From assembly GCF_025643335.1 (NCBI RefSeq), contig NZ_CP092489.1, positions 691,501 to 755,500 on the forward strand: a stretch of 64,000 nt of DNA. The letters are read 5' to 3'. Below the pieces are notes generated by a model. The model did not search any database and was not told the DNA's origin. It worked only from the letters and a program-made list of their open reading frames with translations. This DNA comes from Endozoicomonas sp. Mp262 (GTDB taxonomy: Bacteria > Pseudomonadota > Gammaproteobacteria > Pseudomonadales > Endozoicomonadaceae). The position numbers were made by a program, and so were the translations under genes. Numbering within the stretch: position 1 is the first letter of the stretch; each line of letters begins with the position of its first letter. Of the stretch, positions 9,058 through 18,025 are shown in pieces.

Positions 9058-10034
9058 GCAATAAAATCACCATGGTAGAAGCCGTTAATCTGGCCCTTGA
9101 TCATGCCATGGCAAAAGACCCGGATGTGGTCTTGCTGGGAGAAGATATAGGCGTCAACGGAGGTGTTTTTCGAGCCACTCAGGGCCTCAGGGATAAGTAT
9201 GGACTGAAACGGGTAATGGACACCCCCCTGGCTGAAACCATGATTGCCGGAATCAGCGTGGGAATGGCTGCCCAGGGGTTGAAACCGGTGGCCGAGATTC
9301 AGTTTATGGGCTTTATTTTTCCCGCCATGGAACAACTGATCTGCCATGCCGCCCGCATGCGCAATCGCACCCGGGGTCGGCTATCCTGCCCACTGGTGCT
9401 TCGTGCACCCTTTGGTGGCGGGATTCATGCGCCCGAACACCATTCTGAAAGTACAGAAGCTTTATTTGCCCATATTCCGGGACTCAGGGTGGTGATTCCC
9501 TCTTCCCCGATCCGGGCCTATGGACTGCTTCAGTCCGCCATCAAGGAACCGGACCCGGTGATATTCCTTGAGCCCAAACGCATCTACCGGGCAGTGAAAC
9601 AGCAGGTGGACCATACAACTCCAGCACTGCCTCTGGATACCTGCTTCACCCTGAGAGAGGGTTCAGATATCACTCTGGTATCCTGGGGAGCATCCATACA
9701 GGAAACCCTGAAAGCTGCCAGTATTCTGGAGCAGCATGGTGTCTCCCCAGAGGTGATTGACCTTGCCACCATTAAGCCACTGGATATGGCCACCATTATT
9801 TCATCGGTCAGTAAAACCGGCCGCTGCGTAATTATTCATGAAGCCTGTAAAAGCTTTGGGGTAGGTGCTGAAATTTCAGCCCAACTCAGTGAAACCATTC
9901 CCCAGGCCTTACTGGCACCGGTAGAGCGCGTGGCAGGCTTTGATATCACCATGCCTTACTACCGAATGGAAGATCACTATATTCCAGCCACTGATGATAT
10001 TGTAAAAGCAGCCATAAAAACTCTGGTCAATTAA
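9054..10034 (+). CDS. bkdA2: 2-oxoacid dehydrogenase E1 component, beta subunit
   Basis: This 326-residue beta subunit of the heterotetrameric E1 has the usual length. The ThDP-binding and subunit-contact blocks are VLLGEDIGVNGGVFRAT, DTPLAETMIAGISVGMAAQG and AEIQFMGFIFPA. The C-terminal transketolase-like domain contains VISWGAS-type VSWGASIQETL, VIDLATIKPLD and VIIHEACKSFGVGAEI. It is translationally coupled to E1-alpha (4-base overlap) and followed by E2 after an 83-base gap that contains a half-copy of a palindromic repeat. Confidence 0.9.
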   Translation: MSNKITMVEAVNLALDHAMAKDPDVVLLGEDIGVNGGVFRATQGLRDKYGLKRVMDTPLAETMIAGISVGMAAQGLKPVAEIQFMGFIFPAMEQLICHAARMRNRTRGRLSCPLVLRAPFGGGIHAPEHHSESTEALFAHIPGLRVVIPSSPIRAYGLLQSAIKEPDPVIFLEPKRIYRAVKQQVDHTTPALPLDTCFTLREGSDITLVSWGASIQETLKAASILEQHGVSPEVIDLATIKPLDMATIISSVSKTGRCVIIHEACKSFGVGAEISAQLSETIPQALLAPVERVAGFDITMPYYRMEDHYIPATDDIVKAAIKTLVN

Positions 10035-10035
10035 G

Positions 10036-10092
10036 AGGCTGTTTGAAAATAGACTGCCCTACTGCGGTCGTAGCAAATTGGTCTAAAAATCC
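10036..10092. repeat. Half copy of the CTTAAG-family palindromic element
   Basis: The segment containing GACTGCCCTACTGCGGTCG and AGCAAATTGGTCTAAAAAT matches the inner half of the complete element at 3481-3652 (reverse orientation). No opposing arm is present. It lies between E1-beta and E2, and an upstream in-frame ATG (10043) runs through it. It probably creates a false N-terminal extension of the E2 reading frame. Confidence 0.65.
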
Positions 10093-10117
10093 TAAAAAGC
10101 GTGTCTGGAGAAAAATA

Positions 10118-11191
10118 ATGAAATTTTTTAACCTGCCCGACCTGGGTGAAGGTATACCGGAAGCGGATATCGTTGAGTGGCATGTACAGGAAGGTGATGA
10201 AGTTAAGGAAGATCAGGCCCTTGTTTCCGTAGAAACCGCCAAGGCGGTTGTTGAAGTCCCCTCCCCTGCAACCGGCATCATCGCAAAACTATGCGGCAAG
10301 CCCGGAGATACCATCCTCACCGGAGAACCCCTGGTGGAGTTTGTCTCTGACAGTGAAGACACCGGTACAGTGGTGGGCAAACTGACCAATGACAGTGACC
10401 AGCAGGAAGCCGATGAATCATTTATTATTGGTGCCGCCCCCAACACTACAAACAAACAGTCACAACCGGATATCACCGCCCTGGCCAGGAAGTTTAATGT
10501 CAACCTCCCTCAGCAATCCGCAAGTACAAGACCACCGCAAACCAAACAGTATCCACTGGAAAACCCGGCGCCATTAAAAGGGGTCAGAAAACATATGGCC
10601 CGAACCATGGCAGAATCCCATGATGCCGTGGTTCCTGTTACCTTATTCGACGACGCAGATATTCATCACTGGAAGGAAAAAGAGGATATCACTGTCCGGC
10701 TTATCCAGGCCATTGCCGTTGCCTGTAGCGCCGAACCCTCCCTCAATGCCTGGTTTGATGGCTCCTCAATGAGCCGGGAAGTTTTTGACCCTGTTAATCT
10801 GGGCCTTGCCATTGATAGTGAAGACGGCCTGTTTGTTCCCGTCATCAAAGCCGTTGAAAAAATGTCCGGAAAACAAATCCGGTCAATGATCAATAGCCTC
10901 CGGATAGCCGTTAAGGATCGTTCGCTTCCTCCCTCCGAACTACAGGGTGCCTCAATTACCCTCAGCAACTTCGGCGTGTTTGCCGGTGCTTACGCAACAC
11001 CTGTTGTAGTGCCTCCCACGGTCTGTATTATCGGTGTTGGCCGGTTAAAAGACGTGATTGTCAATGTAAAAGGAAAACTGAAAAGCCACCGCCATCTACC
11101 CCTGTCCCTTTCCTTTGATCACCGGGCAGTCACCGGAGGAGAGGCCACTCGCTTTTTAGCTGCGTTGATACAGGGGCTGGAGGCTTGTTAG
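10118..11191 (+). CDS. bkdB: Dihydrolipoamide acyltransferase (E2), branched-chain type
   Basis: This is the E2 core of the complex, moving the acyl group from lipoate to CoA. I start at ATG 10118 (MKFFNLPDLGEGIPEADIVEW), a canonical lipoyl-domain beginning; the frame extends upstream only through repeat sequence. There is one N-terminal lipoyl domain with lipoylated Lys in VSVETAKAVVEVPSPATG (near residue 41). A short linker carries a reduced peripheral-subunit-binding segment (ITALARKFNVNLP). The catalytic domain ends with SLSFDHRAVTGGEATRF, in which His and the DHR motif are retained but the usual DG is replaced by TG. No E3 gene lies nearby, so E3 must be supplied from elsewhere. Confidence 0.87.
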   Translation: MKFFNLPDLGEGIPEADIVEWHVQEGDEVKEDQALVSVETAKAVVEVPSPATGIIAKLCGKPGDTILTGEPLVEFVSDSEDTGTVVGKLTNDSDQQEADESFIIGAAPNTTNKQSQPDITALARKFNVNLPQQSASTRPPQTKQYPLENPAPLKGVRKHMARTMAESHDAVVPVTLFDDADIHHWKEKEDITVRLIQAIAVACSAEPSLNAWFDGSSMSREVFDPVNLGLAIDSEDGLFVPVIKAVEKMSGKQIRSMINSLRIAVKDRSLPPSELQGASITLSNFGVFAGAYATPVVVPPTVCIIGVGRLKDVIVNVKGKLKSHRHLPLSLSFDHRAVTGGEATRFLAALIQGLEAC

Positions 11192-11246
11192 CTATATAAG
11201 AAGCGAACGGCACACCGGGCATCCTCCGGCAGAAAGGTAGGTAGCA

Positions 11247-11576
11247 TTACTCAAACTCATCTTCCTCTATGTAGGCAAGAATAGAAAATTCAGAGTGCTT
11301 ACGTGCCCCTACCTTTACTCCACGGAAAGTAAGAAGGTGATGTTCGATTTCGGCCTCTTTGAAAGAAGCCACATACTTTTCCTCTGGACATGAATATAAG
11401 TGCCAAGTTGTCGAATGTCCTCTTTGGAACCAGGGACTGGAACTATAAGTATCGCTCTCAATTAAGTAAAAACAAACACCATACTGATCCTTAATTAGTA
11501 TTTTTTCCCTAGTATCGGAAAAAGTTAAATTAGAAGTAAAGATAGTTATTGCTAGAATAATGCGAGAAAATATCAT
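11247..11576 (-). CDS. Small exported hypothetical protein
   Basis: This 109-residue protein is not recognised. The N-terminus (MIFSRIILAITIFTSNLTFS) looks like a cleavable signal peptide. The mature part holds two cysteines (GVCFYLI, LYSCPEEKY) that could form a disulphide. The C-terminus is acidic (IEEDEFE). It lies alone between the E2 gene (convergent) and a toxin-antitoxin region. Its base composition is AT-rich relative to the flanking metabolic genes. Coding status is supported by the plausible signal sequence, but no family or function can be named. Confidence 0.5.
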   Translation of the reverse strand: MIFSRIILAITIFTSNLTFSDTREKILIKDQYGVCFYLIESDTYSSSPWFQRGHSTTWHLYSCPEEKYVASFKEAEIEHHLLTFRGVKVGARKHSEFSILAYIEEDEFE

Positions 11577-11638
11577 TTGATAAAGTTTAGGCTGATAATT
11601 TATTTTTACCTCCTAACATCCCTACTGTGTCAGGATAG

Positions 11639-11746
11639 TTGTTGCTTAACAGCTTCGCTCCTTTTACGGGCTTACCGAATCAGATCGTTCTCTACCTCAC
11701 TTTTACTAGTGTACTCCTCGCTGTCCACCTGCTCATTGCAAGAACT
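11639..11746 (-). pseudogene. Decayed second copy of parD
   Basis: About 100 bases are close to the parD segment at 12150-12245, sharing GTTGCTTAACAGCTTCGCTC and CTACCTCACTTTTACT. In the minus-strand reading the residues correspond to the SEEYTSKSEVENDLIR part of the antitoxin, with a stop codon in the following helix. Both ends of the gene are missing. This looks like a relic of a duplicated toxin-antitoxin locus next to the intact pair. Confidence 0.7.
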
Positions 11747-11763
11747 GTCACCATACATGCTGT

Positions 11764-12060
11764 TTACTGAGGTGTAAGGCTAGTAATAATATCTTGTTTG
11801 CCAAGTATTCTGACGATGGTGATCTGGCTATCTTCAATCGTGTAGTAAATGGAATGAATACCATAAACGCTTCGACGATAGTGTTTGCGAATATGTTCTA
11901 CAGCAGGGTAGTGACCGGGATGACTGGCGATATCGGCAAATCGTTGCTTCAGGCCATCGAAGTACTGGCAGGCTTGATCCGGACCAAACCTGTCAATGCC
12001 GTATTCGAACAGGTTTTCAAGGTCTTGTGATGCAAGCCATGTCAGCTTATAACTTGCCAC
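11764..12060 (-). CDS. parE: ParE/RelE family toxin
   Basis: This 98-residue ParE-type toxin has the RelE/ParE fold signature: LTWLASQDLENLFEYGIDRFG at the N-terminus, HPGHYPAVEHIRKHYRRSVYGIHSIYYTI in the middle and ITIVRILGKQD at the C-terminus. ParE toxins act on DNA gyrase; whether this one does is inferred. The gene overlaps the end of the antitoxin gene by 14 bases, the usual antitoxin-first arrangement. The YRRSV and HSIYYTI segments are the most family-typical. Confidence 0.88.
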   Translation of the reverse strand: MASYKLTWLASQDLENLFEYGIDRFGPDQACQYFDGLKQRFADIASHPGHYPAVEHIRKHYRRSVYGIHSIYYTIEDSQITIVRILGKQDIITSLTPQ

Positions 12061-12298
12061 TGCTGCGCCTCCTTGTCAGTACCTGTTCCTTAATCTCATC
12101 AGGTGTCAGATCACAGATACCACTATTCTCACCAGCAATAAGTTCGGCTTGCAGTTGCTTAACAGCTTCGCTCCTTCTACGGGCTTGCCGGATCAGATCA
12201 TTCACTACCTCACTTTTACTGGTGTACTCCTTGCTGTCCACCTGCTCCTTGAGCCACTCCTCATTAGGTTCAGTGAGTGAGATACTCTGTCTGGCCAT
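12047..12298 (-). CDS. parD: ParD-like antitoxin (ribbon-helix-helix)
   Basis: This antitoxin of about 84 residues starts at MARQSISLTEPNEEW (ATG 12298), after a GAGAGGTGATCAC leader; the longer open frame to 12346 runs through the promoter. The N-terminal ribbon-helix-helix DNA-binding domain (QSISL strand, then KEYTSKSEVVNDLIRQARRR) precedes a charged C-terminal region (LTPDEIKEQVLTRRRSSGKL) expected to wrap the toxin. Coupled to the toxin gene downstream. Probably autoregulated at the inverted repeat just upstream. Confidence 0.88.
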   Translation of the reverse strand: MARQSISLTEPNEEWLKEQVDSKEYTSKSEVVNDLIRQARRRSEAVKQLQAELIAGENSGICDLTPDEIKEQVLTRRRSSGKL

Positions 12299-12324
12299 TG
12301 TGATCACCTCTCTTTTTGGTGCGT

Positions 12325-12348
12325 ATATGGTGCAATTATACACCATAT
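12325..12348 (-). promoter_or_regulatory. parDE promoter/operator
   Basis: An inverted repeat (ATATGGTG at 12325-12332 and CACCATAT at 12341-12348) lies 27 bases upstream of the parD start and overlaps a perfect -10 hexamer (TATAAT on the minus strand, 12335-12340). No good -35 is seen. The symmetry and position fit a ParD-bound operator. Binding is inferred. Confidence 0.6.
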
Positions 12349-12500
12349 ATTAATCTATCCTCCCAATCTTTTGAGGGCCTAGGAGTCAATTCTTGCACTT
12401 TGCATAGGCTTAAAAAGTTTACAGGTTGCAAAAACTGATCCCATACATGCTCAGCCACAAGAGTCAAGTGTGAAGGTAGCTCCCGTGCGATACAAAAAAA

Positions 12501-13181
12501 TCAGCACAACGCAGAAACATCCAAATAATCAGCCACTGTATCTTTAGCCGGATTTTCCAGATAAGGAACCTCTCCCAAACAGGGAGCAGGGATTAATTGC
12601 TTCAGTGTTTCCAGATTTTCTTTATAGACAGCCATTTCAGGCTGTACACAGTTTGCCACCCAACCAGCCAGTTTCAACCCATCATGCAGGATGGCCTCAA
12701 CGGTAAGGCGGGCATGATTAAGGCATCCCAGTTTCATTCCTACCACCAGAATAACCGGCGTACCTAAAGCCTTTGGCAAATCGGATAACATTTCCCTGCT
12801 ATTTACAGGAACACGCCAACCGCCAGCACCTTCAATCAGGGCAAAGTCAGACCGGTGCATCAACGCACCACGACAATAGCCAGCCAGGCGATCAATGGTC
12901 ACCCGCCTCCCTGACTGTTCCAGGGCTATATGAGGTGCTATTGGTGGTTCAGTGGAAACAGGGTTTACCTGTTCATAGGCCAATTCTCCCGTCATGGCCT
13001 CCATCAATGCCAGGGCATCGTCGTTTCTCAGCCCCGCCACTGTCGGCTGGCAGCCAGCAGATATCGGCTTCAGAGCCAGGGTTTTCAAATTGTTGCGACG
13101 GGCTGCCTCCAGTAAGCCACAGGCCACCACCGTTTTGCCCGCATCCGTATCCGTACCGGTTAAGAAAAAGGTTTTACCCAC
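12501..13181 (-). CDS. bioD: Dethiobiotin synthetase
   Basis: BioD carboxylates 7,8-diaminopelargonate to dethiobiotin using ATP and CO2. The 226-residue protein opens with FFLTGTDTDAGKTVVACGLL (P-loop GTDTDAGKT, residues 8-16). Further family blocks are ALKPISAGC, EQVNPVSTEPPIAPHIA, LIEGAGGWRVPVN and GWVANCVQPEM. It is the last gene of the minus-strand biotin cluster bioB-bioF-bioH-bioC-bioD and lies 12 bases after bioC. No bioA is in the window. Confidence 0.94.
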   Translation of the reverse strand: MGKTFFLTGTDTDAGKTVVACGLLEAARRNNLKTLALKPISAGCQPTVAGLRNDDALALMEAMTGELAYEQVNPVSTEPPIAPHIALEQSGRRVTIDRLAGYCRGALMHRSDFALIEGAGGWRVPVNSREMLSDLPKALGTPVILVVGMKLGCLNHARLTVEAILHDGLKLAGWVANCVQPEMAVYKENLETLKQLIPAPCLGEVPYLENPAKDTVADYLDVSALC

Positions 13182-13193
13182 TGCTTTTCACCT

Positions 13194-14018
13194 TTATTTT
13201 TGCATCTGCCCATAGATAACCTGATAGGTTAATGGCAACCCCAGGGTTTCCCGAAAATGTTCATAGGCTGTTTCAAGAGTTTTCAATTTACCGGGCGTCA
13301 TTAGCCCCTTGCTGGCAGAATTGACCGTATTGACTCCCAAAGCCTTAAGCTCTCTAAACAAGGTTTTCAGACTTGGGTAATGAAGGGTTTCTGCCTGCCT
13401 GCAAAACGAATTAACCTGAAGGGCACTTTGTTCAACCACCCGTTTCTGTTCTGAATAAGAACTGAACCGGTTGGTATGTTCACCCCGATCCACCTGTTGC
13501 CAGGCGCTATGGAGTTCTTCCATGGTACCCGCACCTAAGGATGAGAAAACAAAGCTCCCCCCCGGTTTGAGCACCCGGTGAATCTCGTCAAACACCCGCT
13601 CACTGTCACACCACTGAATAGCCAGGCTGGAATAGATCAGGTCAAAAGAGTCACTGGCGAAAGGCAGGTTTTCCATATCTCCGGCACACCACTGATGCCC
13701 CTGGCTGTGGCATGAATTGGCAAAGTCAATCATTCCCATGGATAGATCCAGGCCAATGATTGAAGCATCGGGATAGCGAGCATTGAGAAAGGCAGTCTCA
13801 TAGCCTGTGCCGCAGCCAAGATCCAGCACATAATCCGGCATTATTCCTGCCGGTAATAACATCCTTGCCCTGGCAGCGACCCTTTTCTGCAATCTTGCAG
13901 CACTGTCGTAAGTTCTGGCGGCTTTCCCAAAATTTCTTGCCACTCTTTTCTTATAGTCGGTATCAGAAATGTCCAAATAGTGCTCTTCATTTTGTCTGGA
14001 TTTTATTTGTATCCCCAT
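13194..14018 (-). CDS. bioC: Malonyl-ACP O-methyltransferase BioC
   Basis: BioC methylates malonyl-ACP to start the pimelate branch of biotin synthesis. In this 274-residue protein the N-terminal segment KKRVARNFGKAARTYDSAARLQKRVA is typical of BioC. The SAM-binding motif is VLDLGCGTGYETAFL, followed by IIGLDLSMGMIDFA, and motif III reads FDLIYSSLAIQWCDS. It abuts bioH, the stop and start sharing a base at 14018, implying translational coupling. Full length. Confidence 0.93.
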   Translation of the reverse strand: MGIQIKSRQNEEHYLDISDTDYKKRVARNFGKAARTYDSAARLQKRVAARARMLLPAGIMPDYVLDLGCGTGYETAFLNARYPDASIIGLDLSMGMIDFANSCHSQGHQWCAGDMENLPFASDSFDLIYSSLAIQWCDSERVFDEIHRVLKPGGSFVFSSLGAGTMEELHSAWQQVDRGEHTNRFSSYSEQKRVVEQSALQVNSFCRQAETLHYPSLKTLFRELKALGVNTVNSASKGLMTPGKLKTLETAYEHFRETLGLPLTYQVIYGQMQK

Positions 14019-14755
14019 TAACCCAAACTCTCCCTGAAATGGATAATGTTTTCCACAACCTGTGCCAAACTATCCAGAAAAAAACAGTGTCCCCCCTCAA
14101 ATAATCCAGCTTTACAATTTTGATGCTGAAACAGGGCTGTTTGAGCCACTTCCGATGGCACAAGCGCATCCTTCCTGCCAAAAAGATGCATGGATAGACA
14201 GTTTATATTTTCCAGGTAAGGTCGAATATCCAGCGAGCCTAATAGGCTCAGTGTAGATAGCAGACTTGTTACGTTTATATCCAGACTTTGAAAGGCATCA
14301 CATAATGACTTTGCCTGCCGCCTGACATTATTGCTATTTATTGAACAAAGGCCTGCAAACTGTTTCAGGGTTCTCCGGGGGAACCGCTCCATGCCTTTAG
14401 CAAAGTCAGCAAACACCTCCGGCGCCATGCCATAACACCAGTCATTATTGTTTATAAAGCATGGATTGGTTGCCAGCGTCACCAACCCCTTTACCTTCTG
14501 TGGATAACTGTCGGCATAGACCGCAGCCAGACTACCACCATAGGACCAGCCCATCAGCAGAAAGGGTGCCTCTGGCACTCTTTTATCCACATATGCCATA
14601 AGTGACTCATAATCACCATATTCCTGATTAGCGGGTGATAAACCAGGCAAAGGTATCAGGATCAGTTCACTGTTTTTATCCAACGACGTTGTTAAAGGAT
14701 CAACCACCGAGTCAGGCATGGCCCAGCCGTTTATAAAAACTATCGGCAGGCTCAT
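14018..14755 (-). CDS. bioH: Pimeloyl-ACP methyl ester carboxylesterase BioH
   Basis: BioH hydrolyses pimeloyl-ACP methyl ester. This 245-residue alpha/beta-hydrolase has the BioH-like opening [17 protein letters not shown], the nucleophile elbow [15 protein letters not shown] (Ser in GWSYG), FGRKDALVP before the acid, and the catalytic His in [10 protein letters not shown]. It overlaps bioF upstream by four bases and touches bioC downstream. The small cap-domain region ([27 protein letters not shown]) fits BioH rather than generic esterases. Confidence 0.92.
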   Translation of the reverse strand: MSLPIVFINGWAMPDSVVDPLTTSLDKNSELILIPLPGLSPANQEYGDYESLMAYVDKRVPEAPFLLMGWSYGGSLAAVYADSYPQKVKGLVTLATNPCFINNNDWCYGMAPEVFADFAKGMERFPRRTLKQFAGLCSINSNNVRRQAKSLCDAFQSLDINVTSLLSTLSLLGSLDIRPYLENINCLSMHLFGRKDALVPSEVAQTALFQHQNCKAGLFEGGHCFFLDSLAQVVENIIHFRESLG

Positions 14756-15945
14756 GCTACAGACTCCCTCTCATTGATATCCATGTGATGAATAATTGTT
14801 TTTTCCAAAGCACTCACCAACCGGTCTACTTGCTCACGGGTATGCCTTGCGCTCAGAGTAATTCTGAGTCGTGATGTCCCCTCCGGAACCGTGGGCGGGC
14901 GTATTGCAGACACCAGGATACCCTGCTGGTAAAGGCCCTGACTGATCGCCAGAACAGACCGATTGTTTCCCACCATCAAGGGTTGAATAGGTGTTGTTGA
15001 ATTCATCAACTTAATTCCAGCCTGGTTACAACATTGCCGGAAATAGGCCACCAGGTTCTGCAAATGATTTCTCCGCCAGTCCTCCTGTTTGATGAGGCGC
15101 AAACTGGTTCGGGTTGCTTCCGCAATGGCAGGAGGTAAAGAGGTGGTATAAATATAGGGTCTTGCAAACTGGATCAGTGTTTCAATCAGCTCTTCACTAC
15201 CGGCAACAAAAGCACCATAAGTACCACAGGCCTTACCGAGGGTTCCCATTAATACTGGCAACTCTTGTTGTGACAGCTGAAAGTGCTCAGCACTGCCCCT
15301 CCCCGCCTCCCCAAGAACCCCAAAGCCATGGGCATCATCCACCATCAGCCAGGCATCATTCTTTGAAGCTATTGCAGCAAGCTTGGGCAGTGGGGCAATA
15401 TCACCGTCCATACTGAACACACCATCGGTCACAATAAGCTTGCGTCGAGCACTTGAACGGCTCAGTTTTTTTTCCAAACTATCGCAATCCCTGTGTAAAT
15501 AGCGGTAAAACCGTGCTCCCGATAACAGACCAGCATCCAACAAAGAAGCATGGTTCAAACGATCCTGAAACACGGCATCCGTCTTACTTAACAGAGCCGT
15601 AATAACACCCAGGTTAGCCATATAGCCATTGGCAAATAATAACGCCCTTGATCTTCCGGTAAATTCTGCCAGCTCCTCTTCCAACTGATGGTGGGGCTGA
15701 CTATGGCCTGATATTAAATGAGAGGCCCCACCGCCAACACCAAACTGATTCACCGCCTGTTTAGTTGCTGCAATAATCTCGGGATGATTAGCCAGGCCAA
15801 GATAGTCATTACTGCAAAATGCCAGAACCTGCCTGCCATCAATACAGACTTCGGGTTCCTGGGCTGAAGAAAGCACCTTCCTGGATCGATAAAGCTCTGA
15901 ATAACGCCGTTCTGTAAGGGATTCTTTAAGATTAAACCCCCTCAT
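14752..15945 (-). CDS. bioF: 8-amino-7-oxononanoate synthase
   Basis: BioF is a PLP enzyme joining pimeloyl-ACP and L-alanine. At 397 residues it is slightly longer than typical. Motifs: [48 protein letters not shown] (cofactor aspartate), and the Schiff-base lysine in [19 protein letters not shown]. It overlaps bioB by four bases (15942-15945) and bioH by four. The C-terminal extension ([19 protein letters not shown]) is not conserved. Confidence 0.94.
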   Translation of the reverse strand: MRGFNLKESLTERRYSELYRSRKVLSSAQEPEVCIDGRQVLAFCSNDYLGLANHPEIIAATKQAVNQFGVGGGASHLISGHSQPHHQLEEELAEFTGRSRALLFANGYMANLGVITALLSKTDAVFQDRLNHASLLDAGLLSGARFYRYLHRDCDSLEKKLSRSSARRKLIVTDGVFSMDGDIAPLPKLAAIASKNDAWLMVDDAHGFGVLGEAGRGSAEHFQLSQQELPVLMGTLGKACGTYGAFVAGSEELIETLIQFARPYIYTTSLPPAIAEATRTSLRLIKQEDWRRNHLQNLVAYFRQCCNQAGIKLMNSTTPIQPLMVGNNRSVLAISQGLYQQGILVSAIRPPTVPEGTSRLRITLSARHTREQVDRLVSALEKTIIHHMDINERESVA

Positions 15946-17030
15946 GCCATATTATCCCGAGGTAAAGGCATGGCATTATAAAAAAGCGTGTTACCTTCAC
16001 TCTCTCGTTTTTCCCGACGCGGGCAATAGCTTGGGACAGGTTGCTCTTTTTTATCTTCTTTATTTGCTGAACCCGTTTCAATAGTAATACCCAGACGGTT
16101 AAGCAAGCTTCGGTCATCGTTTTCACTGGGATTGTCAGCGGTAAGCAGTTTATCCCCAAGAAATATTGAATTAGCTCCTGCCATAAATGCCAGAGCCTGC
16201 AACTCGTCACTCATGTCCGTTCTTCCAGCAGAAAGCCTTACATACGACTTCGGCATCATAATTCTGGCAACCGCAACGGTTTTTACAAACTCAATGCCAT
16301 CAAGGTCTTCTATATCTTCCAGTGGTGTGCCAGCAATTTTTATCAATTTATTAATGGGTACACTTTCAGGGTGAACCGGTAAATTCGCCAGCTGTATTAA
16401 CAGTCCGGCCCGATCCCGCCCTGTTTCCCCCATGCCTAAAATACCCCCGCTACACACTTTCATGCCGGAATCCCTGACACTGGCAAGCGTATCCAGCCGA
16501 TCACTGTAAGTACGTGTGGTAATAATGTTGTCGTAGAACTCAGGGGAGGTATCAAGATTGTGGTTGTAATAATCCAGTCCGGCAGTGGCCAGCTCATTGG
16601 CCTGATGCGCACTGAGCATTCCCAGGGTCATACAGGTCTCCAGCCCAAGAGCCTTCACACCCCGTACCATTTCTATGATATAGGGCATCTCTTTTTCCGG
16701 AGGATTTTTCCAGGCGGCTCCCATACAGAAACGGGTAGCACCCGCTTCTTTGGCGTGTTTAGCCTGTTCCAGCACCTTTTGTACGGCTATCAGCTTCTCT
16801 TTTTTAAGCCCCGTATTGTAATGACCACTTTGCGGACAATATTTGCAGTCTTCCGGGCAGGTTCCTGTCTTGATGGACAGTAACGTACTAACCTGTACTT
16901 CGTTAGGCTTAAAGTGCTGTCGGTGTACAAGCTGTGCCTGAAGCAGAAGGTCATTCAGGGGCTGTTGCAAAAGGGCTTCGACTTCTTCAAGCGCCCAGTC
17001 ATGGCGAATAGTGTCGGCAGTGTCAGTCAT
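15942..17030 (-). CDS. bioB: Biotin synthase
   Basis: This radical-SAM enzyme inserts sulphur into dethiobiotin. The radical-SAM cysteines are C58, C62 and C65 in [15 protein letters not shown]; the [2Fe-2S]-ligand regions [16 protein letters not shown] and [12 protein letters not shown] are present, and RLSAGR supplies the arginine. At 362 residues it has a C-terminal tail beyond the core (from about residue 330, rich in K, E and R). First gene of the bioBFHCD operon; the promoter must lie in the 95-base gap before the divergent comF. Confidence 0.95.
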   Translation of the reverse strand: MTDTADTIRHDWALEEVEALLQQPLNDLLLQAQLVHRQHFKPNEVQVSTLLSIKTGTCPEDCKYCPQSGHYNTGLKKEKLIAVQKVLEQAKHAKEAGATRFCMGAAWKNPPEKEMPYIIEMVRGVKALGLETCMTLGMLSAHQANELATAGLDYYNHNLDTSPEFYDNIITTRTYSDRLDTLASVRDSGMKVCSGGILGMGETGRDRAGLLIQLANLPVHPESVPINKLIKIAGTPLEDIEDLDGIEFVKTVAVARIMMPKSYVRLSAGRTDMSDELQALAFMAGANSIFLGDKLLTADNPSENDDRSLLNRLGITIETGSANKEDKKEQPVPSYCPRREKRESEGNTLFYNAMPLPRDNMA

Positions 17031-17053
17031 AGCTATACCTGATCAGCAAGTGC

Positions 17054-17091
17054 CAGGAGCTTGCCGACCTTAAATCAGACAGACTCCTAAA
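17054..17091. repeat. Degenerate short palindrome related to the CTTAAG-family ends
   Basis: Between bioB and comF, CAGGAGCTTGCCGACCTTAA is followed closely by TCAGACAGACTCCTAAA, an imperfect inverted repeat resembling the ends of the 172-bp element at 3481. It could be a remnant of that element or a small operator. It lies where the bio promoter must be. Confidence 0.4.
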
Positions 17092-17125
17092 TCACTCTTT
17101 GAAATAAAAACCCTGTTGATGATAA

Positions 17126-17896
17126 ATGAGAAGTTTTTTTAGTCAACTTAAAAAATATTTTAAGGTTTACAAAAGGCGCCTGGGGCTACCGCTCTTTCAG
17201 ATAAACTGTCTGCTATGCAGGGGCAAAACCACCAATACCTCTACTCTATGCACTCAATGCCTTGATTGTTTTCCTTTATCCCGGTCATTCTGCGCCCGCT
17301 GTGGGCTGCCGATGGATGACCAGATATCCGCAGAGTTATGTGCCAGTTGCATCCAGAATGAACCTGCCTTTGATCTCTGCCTTAGTGCATTTTTATATAA
17401 ATACCCAGTCAACCGGGTCATCCAGAAAATAAAATACAACCGTCGTTTGGAACTCATAAACCCCATGACGCTGCCTCTTGCTGAAATACTAATGGACCAC
17501 TACTCGGAAGGACGGTGGCCTGAAGTCATCATCCCGGTTCCTCTTCATAGAAAAAGACTGAGATCCCGCGGATTTAACCAGGCTCACCTCCTGGCCAAAA
17601 GCCTGGTTAAACAACTTCCTTCCGTGGCCACCAGGGTCATAAAGACAGACCTGATAAAGCGGCAAGTAAATACACCCTCACAGCAAGGGTTAACGGCAAA
17701 GGAACGACGCAAAAATATCAGGGAAGCATTTTCCCTTAATAAAAAGGTAGAGTATCAGCATGTCGCAGTTATAGATGACGTGGTCACTACGGCAGAGACC
17801 ATAAGCGAAATAAGCAGGCTATTAAAGAAAAATGGCGTAGAAAAAGTAGATATTTGGTGTTTGGCCAGAACCCCTGAGACAAATAAGCAAGGCTAA
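17126..17896 (+). CDS. comF: ComF/GntX family phosphoribosyltransferase-like protein
   Basis: This 256-residue ComF-family protein has an N-terminal zinc-ribbon with paired cysteines (CLLC, CTQC, CARC, CASC; residues about 30-75). The C-terminal PRTase-like domain includes PVPLHRKRLRSRGFNQAHLLAKSL and the PRPP loop VAVIDDVVTTAET. The family supports DNA uptake or use in naturally competent bacteria; the enzymatic reaction is unsettled. Divergent from the biotin operon. Codon composition resembles that of the neighbouring core genes. Confidence 0.9.
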   Translation: MRSFFSQLKKYFKVYKRRLGLPLFQINCLLCRGKTTNTSTLCTQCLDCFPLSRSFCARCGLPMDDQISAELCASCIQNEPAFDLCLSAFLYKYPVNRVIQKIKYNRRLELINPMTLPLAEILMDHYSEGRWPEVIIPVPLHRKRLRSRGFNQAHLLAKSLVKQLPSVATRVIKTDLIKRQVNTPSQQGLTAKERRKNIREAFSLNKKVEYQHVAVIDDVVTTAETISEISRLLKKNGVEKVDIWCLARTPETNKQG

Positions 17897-18025
17897 AATA
17901 AAAACCATTATCGCCTTTAAAAATCAGACAGCCAATTTTAAGAATAAAAAACAATTTTAATACACCTACATTTCTGGTAACTACCGCATATACTCACCTT
18001 ATATTTACTTCACGCCTAATTAGTT

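Noticed and set aside
10043-10117. N-terminal extension of the E2 protein from ATG 10043
   Set aside because: The extension is encoded by a half-copy of a dispersed repeat; the lipoyl domain begins properly at 10118.
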